Source of the DNA: Clostridia bacterium
GTDB taxonomy: Bacteria > Bacillota > Clostridia > Oscillospirales > Acutalibacteraceae
Reading direction: 5' to 3'
DNA: 15,487 nucleotides
Assembly (NCBI GenBank): GCA_900770255.1
Contig: CAAGJN010000021.1
Location: forward strand, 1-15,487
Translations under genes and position numbers: made by a program
Notes under the pieces: generated by a model
Seen by the model: the letters and a program-made list of their open reading frames with translations, nothing else
Told to the model about the DNA's origin: nothing
Databases searched by the model: none
Shown: positions 1 to 6,659 of the stretch, piece by piece
How positions within the stretch are numbered: the stretch's first letter is position 1
How the letters are laid out: every line of letters starts with the position of its first letter

Positions 1-69
1 CAGTAACCGGCAGATTTATTTTAGCTGAAAATTCTTTTTCATGCGATATAGCCGTCAGGTGCGCTCGGT

Positions 70-1323
70 TTATTCTTCGTTTTGCTTCTCGGCCTCTCTG
101 GCTTCCTCGATCTGCGCCGCACGCTTCACATTTCTGCTGCGGATAGCAAAGCAGCGGATAAGCGAGATAACGGCGACGATATCAATGACCATGACCATAT
201 CCCAAAGTATACCAGCCGCTACCATTATGATAAACAGCCCCACCATCCTCGCCTTTTTCTTTGCGGAAAAAGTGTTCTTGATAAACTTGAAGCGCACCTT
301 CTGCCACGCTGTGCAGATAATTATAACCGCCAGCGTCGCCGTCGGCACACGCATGATTACCGGGCGCGCGCATATTGTGAACACGATCATAATAAGCGCT
401 GCAAATATACCCGTCAAGCGCGTCGCGCCGTACGAATTATCCTCGCCTACCGGCATTCCCTCGCAGATTGGGCAGATCACGGCACGCAGGCCTTTAAAAG
501 CCAGCGACCGCCGCACGGCATCAAGCCTGTTCTCGCGCAGAAGCGTATCCGTAACAAACACTACAACAAGGGCCCACGCATACACCAGCGACGGAAGCAA
601 CTTTTCTGCGCGCACCTCGAATATGCTGATATCGCCTACGAGCAGAAAATTCGGAGAGGCTGAGAACTTGCCGACTTCATCGATAACCGTTCTTTCAGCC
701 GAGGGGTTGAGAAATAGGTTGAGCACGGTAGTGACCACAAGTGCGAGTGCGGGCGCGGGGATGCGTTTGCTCGCCTTTTTGAACTTTATGGGATATGTTA
801 TCATTATAACGAGCGTTATGGTGCCGTAGAGCACACCGCGCCAGTTTGCGTGAAAACCGAAAGACCTGTAAGCCTTGAGTGTCTCAAAAGCCGTACCGGC
901 AGGGACGCCTATTCCGAAATAATATTTGACCTGCATTATACAGAGCACCGCGGCAATGATAAACGTCACCGCGCCGAGAGCGACAGGTGGGATTTTGAAA
1001 AAGGATTTGTTGAACTGAACGGTAGACACAAACAGAAGAAGCATGCCGGCAATGATGCACGAGAGCATAGCCCCGGGAATACCGATGCTGTTGGCGGCAT
1101 AAACAAGGATAGCAAAAATCTCGACATGCGGAGTTGGGATTCTGTCAGAGCTGCCCGCGCCGATGATACACGATACTATGGCGCCGATAAGACCCATGGT
1201 GACGCCGAAGGGAGAGTTGCCGCCGAACGCCAGCGCGAGCGGGAATATCCAGCCCACCGCCGTCAGCGAGCCGAGTATATCCTGCTTGAATTTCTGAACA
1301 TTATAACTTCTGCTGTTTTTCAA
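70..1323 (-). CDS. SulP-family anion transporter, transmembrane core only (no STAS domain)
   Basis: A 417-residue polytopic membrane protein with about 10-11 hydrophobic segments. The N-terminal part (about residues 14-70: a hydrophobic helix with PLALAF, then GLIGAIVSCIIGAG) and the part around residues 275-315 (GLRAVICPICEGMPVG, then TRLTGIFAALIM) resemble the SulP/SLC26 core repeats. Family members carry sulfate, bicarbonate, dicarboxylates or other anions; nothing seen here fixes the substrate. Most SulP proteins have 500 or more residues and end in a cytoplasmic STAS domain. This one ends in a short charged tail (about residues 395-417, rich in R, K and E) and has none. The start is TTG at 1323, supported by GGAG at 1332-1335 with 8-base spacing; the next Met lies beyond the first membrane segment. 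It is divergent from ppa and appears monocistronic. Family assignment is fairly sure, substrate unknown. Confidence 0.75.
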   Translation of the reverse strand: MKNSRSYNVQKFKQDILGSLTAVGWIFPLALAFGGNSPFGVTMGLIGAIVSCIIGAGSSDRIPTPHVEIFAILVYAANSIGIPGAMLSCIIAGMLLLFVSTVQFNKSFFKIPPVALGAVTFIIAAVLCIMQVKYYFGIGVPAGTAFETLKAYRSFGFHANWRGVLYGTITLVIMITYPIKFKKASKRIPAPALALVVTTVLNLFLNPSAERTVIDEVGKFSASPNFLLVGDISIFEVRAEKLLPSLVYAWALVVVFVTDTLLRENRLDAVRRSLAFKGLRAVICPICEGMPVGEDNSYGATRLTGIFAALIMIVFTICARPVIMRVPTATLAVIIICTAWQKVRFKFIKNTFSAKKKARMVGLFIIMVAAGILWDMVMVIDIVAVISLIRCFAIRSRNVKRAAQIEEAREAEKQNEE

Positions 1324-1350
1324 TTACCTCACTCCGTTCTGCCTTTTGAT

Positions 1351-1379
1351 ATTATATTATATATCGGCCGTTTTTGCAA
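1351..1379 (-). promoter_or_regulatory. Promoter for the SulP-like gene
   Basis: On the minus strand a -35 like TTGCAA (1374-1379) is followed after exactly 17 bases by TATAAT (1351-1356). An overlapping second TATAAT lies at 1356-1361. It sits about 28 bases upstream of the TTG start. Confidence 0.6.
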
Positions 1380-1407
1380 GCCGGGCAAAGTTAAAATGCA
1401 CTTTGTA

Positions 1408-1436
1408 TTGATTTGCAGAACGCGAGGATATATAAT
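1408..1436 (+). promoter_or_regulatory. Promoter for ppa
   Basis: TTGATT (1408-1413), a 17-base spacer, then TATAAT (1431-1436). The predicted start point near 1443 leaves a leader of about 35 bases before the ATG of ppa at 1478. Confidence 0.65.
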
Positions 1437-1477
1437 ATAAGTACGGCAAACAGTAAAATACGGACGGAGGAAGTCAT

Positions 1478-2014
1478 ATGAACATCTGGCACGACATCGC
1501 CCCCGAAAGGATTAAGAGTGACGACTTCATCGCCTGCATCGAGATATCCAAGGGCGGCAAGAACAAATATGAAATGGACAAGGAGACGGGCATGCTCAAG
1601 CTCGACCGCGTGCTCTATACCTCGACCCACTACCCCGCAAACTACGGCTTTATCCCCCACACATACGCCGACGACAACGACCCGCTCGACGTTCTGGTGC
1701 TGTGCAGCGAGGCGATACTGCCTATGACGTTGGTCAAGTGCTACCCGATCGGCGTTATAAAGATGATCGACAGCGAATCGATTGACGAAAAAATCATCGC
1801 CATTCCCGACCGCGACCCGAACTACAACGCCTACCGAGACGTCAACTGCCTGCCCCGCCATATTCTTGACGAGATTATGCACTTCTTCAGCGTCTACAAG
1901 ATGCTCGAGGGCAAGGAAACGACCGTCAAGGAGCTGTGCGGACGCGAGGTAGCAATCAGCATTATCAGCAAGTGCATCGACGCTTACGATGAAAAATTCG
2001 GAAAAGGTGAATAA
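1478..2014 (+). CDS. ppa: Inorganic pyrophosphatase (soluble, family I)
   Basis: A 178-residue cytoplasmic enzyme that hydrolyses pyrophosphate to two phosphates, pulling forward reactions that release PPi (nucleic acid synthesis, aminoacyl-tRNA synthesis, activation steps). The length fits bacterial family I enzymes. Visible hallmarks are the substrate-binding stretch YPANYGFIPHTYADDNDPLD, which contains the family signature DNDPLDV with its metal-binding aspartates, and a later DRDPNY segment corresponding to the second metal/phosphate-binding region. The start is ATG at 1478 with GGAGG at 1466-1470 and a 7-base spacer. The gene has its own promoter and a terminator hairpin directly after the stop, so it is probably monocistronic. 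It shares an intergenic region with the divergent SulP-like transporter; a functional link (PPi release in sulfate activation) is only speculation. Confidence 0.95.
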   Translation: MNIWHDIAPERIKSDDFIACIEISKGGKNKYEMDKETGMLKLDRVLYTSTHYPANYGFIPHTYADDNDPLDVLVLCSEAILPMTLVKCYPIGVIKMIDSESIDEKIIAIPDRDPNYNAYRDVNCLPRHILDEIMHFFSVYKMLEGKETTVKELCGREVAISIISKCIDAYDEKFGKGE

Positions 2015-2026
2015 AGATAAAAAATA

Positions 2027-2056
2027 CACCCGGCAGATCAAAAGATCCGCCGGGTG
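2027..2056. terminator. Bidirectional rho-independent terminator between ppa and the GH5 gene
   Basis: A 13-bp stem with one mismatch (2027-2039 with 2044-2056) and an AAAA loop. On the minus strand the stem is followed by a T-rich run (complement of 2010-2024, including AAAAAA), so it should end the GH5 transcript efficiently. On the plus strand only a weak T stretch (2060-2063) follows, so termination of ppa may be weaker. Confidence 0.8.
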
Positions 2057-2068
2057 AGCTTTTGCTTG

Positions 2069-3547
2069 TCAGAAGGTTATCTTTACATTGACCGTGCCGG
2101 GTGCGGGCTTGAAAACAAGCTTTGCCGCTCCGCTGCTGCCGAGTTCGTGAAGCTCATATCCCTCGCATCCCTCGATTGACTTTGCGGGCTTATGGATATA
2201 GATTTCGGTAGGTGCGGCGCAGCTGCCGTCAGCCTCAAAACTCAGGGAGAACACCTGCGCAGCCGAGTCGAAGCCGTAGGAATTAAGGCGGCCGCTGACC
2301 GCCACGGGATACGGACGGCTGAGCACCTTCATGAGCGCGCTGTTGAACATATCGTCAACATAGTGCCAATAGGTAAAGCCCCATTTATGCTTTTCAAAGA
2401 AGTTGACGAGAAACTCAATGTGCGGGAGCCAGTCCTCGCCCTCGCCGCCGAAGCCACCCCACTCGCCGACGAGCACGGGCGCGTCAAGCCTGTCCTGAGT
2501 CTTTGCATGCTGTTCAAATATTGCCCCTGCTCTGTCATTGCTCGCGTACTTATACTGCGGGGTATCGACCATAAAGTCATAGCCGTGAGGAGTAAAGCAG
2601 AAATTCTTCTCGCGCTCGCCGCGGACTTCGATAGGCGGAGTCGAGCACGGGATGCAGGTGTTTGACCAATAGCAGTTCTCCATGACGAGAATGCCCTTAT
2701 CAGTGACCTCTCTGATAGCGGCAGAGACCTTATTTATAAACGGAGAATACTTCTCAATGTCAAATTTTCTGACATATTCGTAACCGGCCTTTGTGGTGAC
2801 GTCAGTGAGAACATCGCCCGAAATCTGATCAAGATATTTTACCTCGTCGCGCCTCTGCTTGTTAAGAAAATCGCCGATCAATTTTGTACACTTGATGCGC
2901 TTATCGGTGATAACGGTGCCTACGGCAGTCGAGACGAGCTTTTTGAAAAGCTTGCCGCCGTCGGAGCCGAGAAAGGGCTCGTTGAGCATATCAAAGCCGA
3001 AAAGTGCGGGATGATCCGCAAAGCGCGCCGCGACATGCTGCCACATAGCGGCAAAATAGTCTATCAGACCCTTGCCGCAATATTCGCGGTTGTTCCAGAA
3101 GTTATCAAAGGCGCGCTGAGTCGCCTTGCCCCAGAAATATCCCTCAGCCCAGACAAACCTGATGGGCTTTGGCTCATACTGATCGGTTATCGTCGCCCAA
3201 TCCGGCGCGCCGTCGCCGTAGCAGCGGGGAGAATACAGATCCTGATGCATATCGAAGAGTATGTAAACACCGTGTGCCGCGCAGAGGTCGAAGATACGGT
3301 ACATATCGTCAAGGTACTCGTCATTGTATCTGCCGGGATCCGGTTCGAGCATGCTCCATGTCGTGCCCAAGCGAATAAGGTTGAGGCCGCGCGCTGTCAT
3401 CTGATCAAGAAAATCATCGTCGATCTTGAACTCAAATTTATTATCGTCGCTCGATTTTCTCTTGTCCACGATATTGATGCCATAGAAAATGCGCTCCCTG
3501 CCCAGCTCATCGACAAAGCTTCTCTTTTCGGTAACTATACGCTCCAT
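2069..3547 (-). CDS. Glycoside hydrolase family 5, endoglycoceramidase-like, cytoplasmic
   Basis: A 492-residue protein with a GH5 (beta/alpha)8 barrel in about residues 15-405 and a small beta-rich C-terminal domain (about 410-492). The DMHQD motif (99-103), followed by GDGAPDWA (111-118) and a QRAFDNFW segment, is characteristic of the endoglycoceramidase and steryl- or sphingolipid-glucosidase branch of GH5. The acid/base is predicted to be E190 in DMLNEP (186-191) and the nucleophile E362 in GEWG (361-364), so the enzyme should be a retaining beta-glycosidase. No signal peptide is present, so it should act on glycosides already inside the cell. The exact substrate (lipid glycoside, aryl glycoside or other) cannot be told from sequence. 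ATG at 3547 has AAAGGAG just upstream (about 3555-3560). It is divergent from another GH5 gene and appears monocistronic. Confidence 0.85.
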   Translation of the reverse strand: MERIVTEKRSFVDELGRERIFYGINIVDKRKSSDDNKFEFKIDDDFLDQMTARGLNLIRLGTTWSMLEPDPGRYNDEYLDDMYRIFDLCAAHGVYILFDMHQDLYSPRCYGDGAPDWATITDQYEPKPIRFVWAEGYFWGKATQRAFDNFWNNREYCGKGLIDYFAAMWQHVAARFADHPALFGFDMLNEPFLGSDGGKLFKKLVSTAVGTVITDKRIKCTKLIGDFLNKQRRDEVKYLDQISGDVLTDVTTKAGYEYVRKFDIEKYSPFINKVSAAIREVTDKGILVMENCYWSNTCIPCSTPPIEVRGEREKNFCFTPHGYDFMVDTPQYKYASNDRAGAIFEQHAKTQDRLDAPVLVGEWGGFGGEGEDWLPHIEFLVNFFEKHKWGFTYWHYVDDMFNSALMKVLSRPYPVAVSGRLNSYGFDSAAQVFSLSFEADGSCAAPTEIYIHKPAKSIEGCEGYELHELGSSGAAKLVFKPAPGTVNVKITF

Positions 3548-3581
3548 AATTCTCTCCTTTGAAAAATATATTTTTTACTTT

Positions 3582-3610
3582 AGTATAAACAATATCTGTC
3601 CGTAAGACAA
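3582..3610 (-). promoter_or_regulatory. Promoter for the cytoplasmic GH5 gene
   Basis: On the minus strand TTGTCT (3605-3610) is followed after 17 bases by TATACT (3582-3587), about 35 bases upstream of the ATG. Confidence 0.55.
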
Positions 3611-3627
3611 GGTTTTTGAAGAAAAAC

Positions 3628-3647
3628 AGCTGGATTAAATTTCAGCT
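3628..3647. promoter_or_regulatory. Imperfect dyad with T-run in the divergent GH5 intergenic region
   Basis: AGCTG (3628-3632) pairs with CAGCT (3643-3647), and the plus strand continues with six T residues. It lies upstream of both divergent promoters, so a protein-binding site is as likely as a terminator. No known regulator can be assigned. Confidence 0.25.
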
Positions 3648-3664
3648 TTTTTCTTTTGGCTATA

Positions 3665-3683
3665 TTTACAACGGTTTCGTAAA
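3665..3683. promoter_or_regulatory. Possible operator (cre-like / LacI-family-like) upstream of the two GH5 genes
   Basis: The 19-base element TTTACAACGGTTTCGTAAA has 5-bp inverted arms (TTTAC and GTAAA). Its core (3666-3679) matches the CcpA cre consensus TGWNANCGNTNWCA except at two positions. It is just upstream of the plus-strand -35. Carbon-source control of both hydrolase genes would make sense, but this is a consensus match by eye only. Confidence 0.3.
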
Positions 3684-3689
3684 ATTCTA

Positions 3690-3719
3690 TTGTCAAAAAC
3701 AGGCAAAACATGTTATTAT
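3690..3719 (+). promoter_or_regulatory. Promoter for the lipoprotein GH5 gene
   Basis: TTGTCA (3690-3695) and, after 18 bases, TATTAT (3714-3719). The leader to the ATG at 3758 would be about 30 bases. Confidence 0.5.
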
Positions 3720-3757
3720 TTATTTGATAAAATCTCTGTTTTCAGGAGGATAAACGA

Positions 3758-5017
3758 ATGAAGAAAAGTTCGCTTGCAAGAATATTCAGCGCGCTGATGT
3801 GTTTGGCGCTGGCGTTCAGCAGCATAGCGTGCAGCAAAAACGAAACCACCGCTGCAGCTAAAATATCGGGTCCTATCACGGAGAATGACATGCTGCACAC
3901 CGACGGCACGGAAATACTCAACGCCAAGGGCGAAAAAGTCGTGCTCAAGGGCGTAAACCTCGGCAGTTGGCTTATATGCGAATCATGGATGACTCCGATT
4001 GAAAACTCCGAAGATAATATTACTACGCTCGACATCCTCACAGAGCGCTTCGGCGTTGAAAAAGCCTATGAGCTTATCAACATATATGAGAACAACTGGA
4101 TCACCGAATACGACCTTGATAAGATCGCCGAGCTCGGCTTTAACTGCGTGCGCGTTCCGTTCTGGTTCCGCAACTTCTACTATGACGACCAGGGCACGAA
4201 GATACTTGACGAGAACGGCGAGTGGGATTTCAGCCGCCTTGACTGGGTCGTTTCGGAGTGCTCAAAGCGCGGCCTTTACGTTATTCTCGACCTTCACGGC
4301 GCGCCCGGCTTCCAGGGCAATAAGGATCACTGCGGCAAAGCCAATAGCTGCGGGCTGTTTGACTCCTCCGACGAGGCAGAGAGGTGGAGAGAGCTCACGA
4401 TCGAGCTCTGGACCGCCGTAGCCACACACTTCAGCGGCAACCCTGCCGTCGCCATGTACGACCTGCTGAACGAACCCAACTGCGACGTCTCCTCCAAAGA
4501 AAAGCACAGCCTCACAACAATTTCCGTGTTTAACCGTCTCTACAAGGCTATCCGCGAAGTTGACAGCGATCACATCATAACTATCGAGGCTATCTGGAGA
4601 CTTTACAACATTCCCGCGCCGTGGCTCATGGGCTGGAAGAACGTCGTCTATCAGCTCCACCTCTATGACAGCAGCAATGCAGAATTTGAAAAGACCGCCC
4701 GCTCGACGAAGTGGTATCCCTACAACGTGCCGATCTACATCGGCGAGTTCAAGCCGCTCGGAGACGCCTCGTGGGATTTTGTGCTCGGGCTGTTCAACGA
4801 TACGGGATTCAGCTGGACTCTATGGTCATACAAGGGCTGCGGCGACGGAGCTGACAAATCCGATTGGTTCATATACGGCAGCAAGCCCGGATTTGAGCGA
4901 GCCGACGTCAAAAACGACGACTTTGATACGATAGCCCGCAAGTGGGGCGCTGCCGTGCGCACCGAGGACAACTACGCCGACACCGGCTTCTACGACATAA
5001 TTAAGGATTATATCTGA
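3758..5017 (+). CDS. Lipid-anchored glycoside hydrolase family 5 (cellulase / exo-beta-glucanase type)
   Basis: A 419-residue predicted lipoprotein. Residues 1-25 form a signal peptide (KK start, hydrophobic core, SSIAC) with the probable lipidated cysteine at C25, followed by a short polar linker. The GH5 barrel fills about residues 45-415. It starts with VNLGSWL..ESWMTP (66-80), a signature seen in exo-1,3-beta-glucanase-like GH5 members. DLHGAPG lies at 178-184, the acid/base E239 in YDLLNEPN, a conserved H301 in QLHLYD, and the nucleophile E330 in YIGEF. SWTLWSYKG (352-360) gives the usual substrate-site aromatic residues. It should be a retaining beta-glucanase or beta-glucosidase on the outer face of the membrane; the linkage specificity is not certain. 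ATG at 3758 has AGGAGGA at 3744-3750 with a 7-base spacer. It is monocistronic, closed by two terminators, and divergent from the cytoplasmic GH5 gene, suggesting sequential outside/inside degradation. Confidence 0.88.
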   Translation: MKKSSLARIFSALMCLALAFSSIACSKNETTAAAKISGPITENDMLHTDGTEILNAKGEKVVLKGVNLGSWLICESWMTPIENSEDNITTLDILTERFGVEKAYELINIYENNWITEYDLDKIAELGFNCVRVPFWFRNFYYDDQGTKILDENGEWDFSRLDWVVSECSKRGLYVILDLHGAPGFQGNKDHCGKANSCGLFDSSDEAERWRELTIELWTAVATHFSGNPAVAMYDLLNEPNCDVSSKEKHSLTTISVFNRLYKAIREVDSDHIITIEAIWRLYNIPAPWLMGWKNVVYQLHLYDSSNAEFEKTARSTKWYPYNVPIYIGEFKPLGDASWDFVLGLFNDTGFSWTLWSYKGCGDGADKSDWFIYGSKPGFERADVKNDDFDTIARKWGAAVRTEDNYADTGFYDIIKDYI

Positions 5018-5024
5018 TAAAAGT

Positions 5025-5062
5025 TCAGCCGTTTTCACACATGAGGAAACGGCTGATTTTTT
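5025..5062 (+). terminator. Rho-independent terminator after the lipoprotein GH5 gene
   Basis: A perfect 10-bp stem (5025-5034 with 5047-5056) with a 12-base loop, followed directly by six T residues (5057-5062), 8 bases after the stop codon. Confidence 0.88.
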
Positions 5063-5072
5063 GATGTTATCC

Positions 5073-5101
5073 CCCGCCTGAAAACTCAGGCGGGCATTTT
5101 T
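5073..5101 (+). terminator. Second tandem terminator
   Basis: A perfect 9-bp GC-rich stem (5073-5081 with 5086-5094), AAAC loop, then CA and five T residues (5097-5101). The U-tract is on the plus-strand side, so it works in the same direction as the first hairpin and seems a backup that shields the convergent murE. On the minus strand the stem is not followed by a T-run, although RNA polymerase leaving murE would cross it. Confidence 0.75.
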
Positions 5102-5167
5102 ATTTGCTCTGCATGTACTCTCTTTTAAAGCATGTAGAGTTTCTCCCGATTTTTCATGCAGCTTACC

Positions 5168-6640
5168 TTATTTCAATCCGTGCGCCTTCATATATTCCGA
5201 AATACAGTCGAGCTCGTTGAAGGGCACCTTCTGCCCCTTTATCTTCATGAAATGCTCATGGCCCTTGCCGAGCAATAGCAGAATATCACCCTTCTGCATA
5301 TGGTCAAGCGCATAGCTGATCGCCTCGGCGCGGTCGGTTATCTTAACATATCTGCCGGCTCCGCCGCCCCTTTCGACCCAGAACGCGATCTCGTCGATTA
5401 TCGACTCGGGATCTTCAAAATCCGGGTCGTCGCTCGTGATGATTATAAAATCGCACATCTTTGCGCTGACGAGGCCGAGCTCCTGCCTGCGTATGGTCGC
5501 CTTGCCGCCCGTCGAACCGAACAGGCAGACAATGCGGCTGGGCTTATAATCGCGCACAGTCTCGATCACGTTCTCCATACTCAGGCCGTTGTGCGCGTAG
5601 TCGATTATGACGCTGTAATCGTCACTGACATTGACAAGCTGCATTCTGCCGTCAATGCTGACGTGCATGAAAGCCTCCTGCATCTTCTCAACCGGTATAC
5701 CCATATAGCGCAGCAGAGCTATCGACGCGAGAACGTTATAGACGCTGAAAAAACCGGGCATGCTTACCTGAACGTGCCAGGGAGCATCGGCTTTGCTCAG
5801 GCAGTCAAACTCTATGCCGAGAAAACCCGGGCGGCGCAGAGGATTGATATTCTGAGCGTAATAGTCACAGCTTTCGTCAAGCCCGTAGCTTATCACCTCA
5901 CCCTTCGACGCGTCGGCCACATCGTCAAAAAATGCGTCGTCGCGGTTGGCGACCGTGATGTCGCTGTGAACATAGAGCTGCTTTTTCCAATAGGCATATT
6001 CCTCAAACGTTTTGTGCTCGTTGCCGCCGATATGGTCGGGCGAAAGATTTGTGAACAGGCCTGCAAAAAAGTTGATACCGTGAACGCGGCTCATTTTGAG
6101 CCCTATCGAGGACACCTCCATGCATACGGCTTCACAACCCGCGTCCGCCATTTCGCGCAGTATTTTCTGTAACTCGTATGATTCCGGAGTGGTGTTTACC
6201 GTCGGGATCTTTTTGTCCCCGTAGAACGCGCCGACAGTACCGATAACTCCTGTCTTTATGCCGCAGTTTTGCAGAGCGCTGCGCAGAATATAAGTTATGC
6301 TCGTCTTGCCCTTTGTGCCTGTGATGCCGATGATTTTCATCTCATCGGCGGGATGATGAAAAAAGTTGACGCTCATCTGCGCCATGTCCTTGCGCGTATC
6401 CCCGCTGATAAGCACAAGCGCGTCGGCGGGCAAGTCGAGCTCATGCTCGGCCAGAAACACACGGCAACCGAGATCGTATGCGCCCTTGGCGTATTTGTGG
6501 CCGTCGGTAGTCTCGCCCTTGATGCAGACAAACACCGTGCCGGGCTTAGCCTTACGCGAGTCGTAAACTATATCGCATATGTCACGCTCCGGAATTTCAC
6601 CGCGCACGGCGGTACCCTTGAGCAGCTCCTTGAGAACCAT
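5168..6640 (-). CDS. murE: MurE-type UDP-MurNAc-L-Ala-D-Glu:amino acid ligase (non-DAP specificity motif)
   Basis: A 490-residue cytoplasmic Mur ligase that adds the third amino acid to the UDP-MurNAc-dipeptide using ATP. It has the N-terminal UDP-binding domain (DSRKAKPG at 27-34), the ATP-binding centre with P-loop GTKGKTS (108-114), TTPES (150-154), MEVSS (174-178), NLSPDHIGGNEH (198-209), YWKKQLY (217-223, expected carbamylated lysine), GRMQ (331-334) and DYAHN (347-351), and a C-terminal domain with LGKGHE (457-462). The residues that in meso-DAP-adding enzymes read DNPR read DDPD here (404-407). Together with SPDHIG..EH and DYAHN this resembles lysine-type enzymes such as those of streptococci. 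L-lysine or another diamino acid is therefore more likely than meso-DAP, but this is inference. Start ATG at 6640, AGGAGAG at 6646-6652. It lies 19 bases behind the GH2 gene, so the two are co-transcribed. No clear terminator follows on this strand. Confidence 0.9.
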   Translation of the reverse strand: MVLKELLKGTAVRGEIPERDICDIVYDSRKAKPGTVFVCIKGETTDGHKYAKGAYDLGCRVFLAEHELDLPADALVLISGDTRKDMAQMSVNFFHHPADEMKIIGITGTKGKTSITYILRSALQNCGIKTGVIGTVGAFYGDKKIPTVNTTPESYELQKILREMADAGCEAVCMEVSSIGLKMSRVHGINFFAGLFTNLSPDHIGGNEHKTFEEYAYWKKQLYVHSDITVANRDDAFFDDVADASKGEVISYGLDESCDYYAQNINPLRRPGFLGIEFDCLSKADAPWHVQVSMPGFFSVYNVLASIALLRYMGIPVEKMQEAFMHVSIDGRMQLVNVSDDYSVIIDYAHNGLSMENVIETVRDYKPSRIVCLFGSTGGKATIRRQELGLVSAKMCDFIIITSDDPDFEDPESIIDEIAFWVERGGGAGRYVKITDRAEAISYALDHMQKGDILLLLGKGHEHFMKIKGQKVPFNELDCISEYMKAHGLK

Positions 6641-6659
6641 GATATCTCTCCTGTTCGGA

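Noticed and set aside
41..829. Long plus-strand open frame opposite the SulP-like gene
   Set aside because: It is the antisense shadow of a clear membrane transporter, has no ribosome binding site and no recognisable domain.
850..1440. Plus-strand open frame running into the ppa promoter region
   Set aside because: Antisense to the SulP-like gene and across both divergent promoters; low-complexity charged translation without domain features.
5107..5139. Possible hairpin CTCTGCATG / CATGTAGAG between the GH5 terminators and murE
   Set aside because: The stem holds a G-U pair and a 15-base loop, and no T-run follows on the minus strand, so I cannot support it as a murE terminator.
5300..6172. 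290-codon plus-strand open frame opposite murE
   Set aside because: The minus strand encodes an intact MurE with all motifs; the opposite frame has no ribosome binding site or family resemblance.
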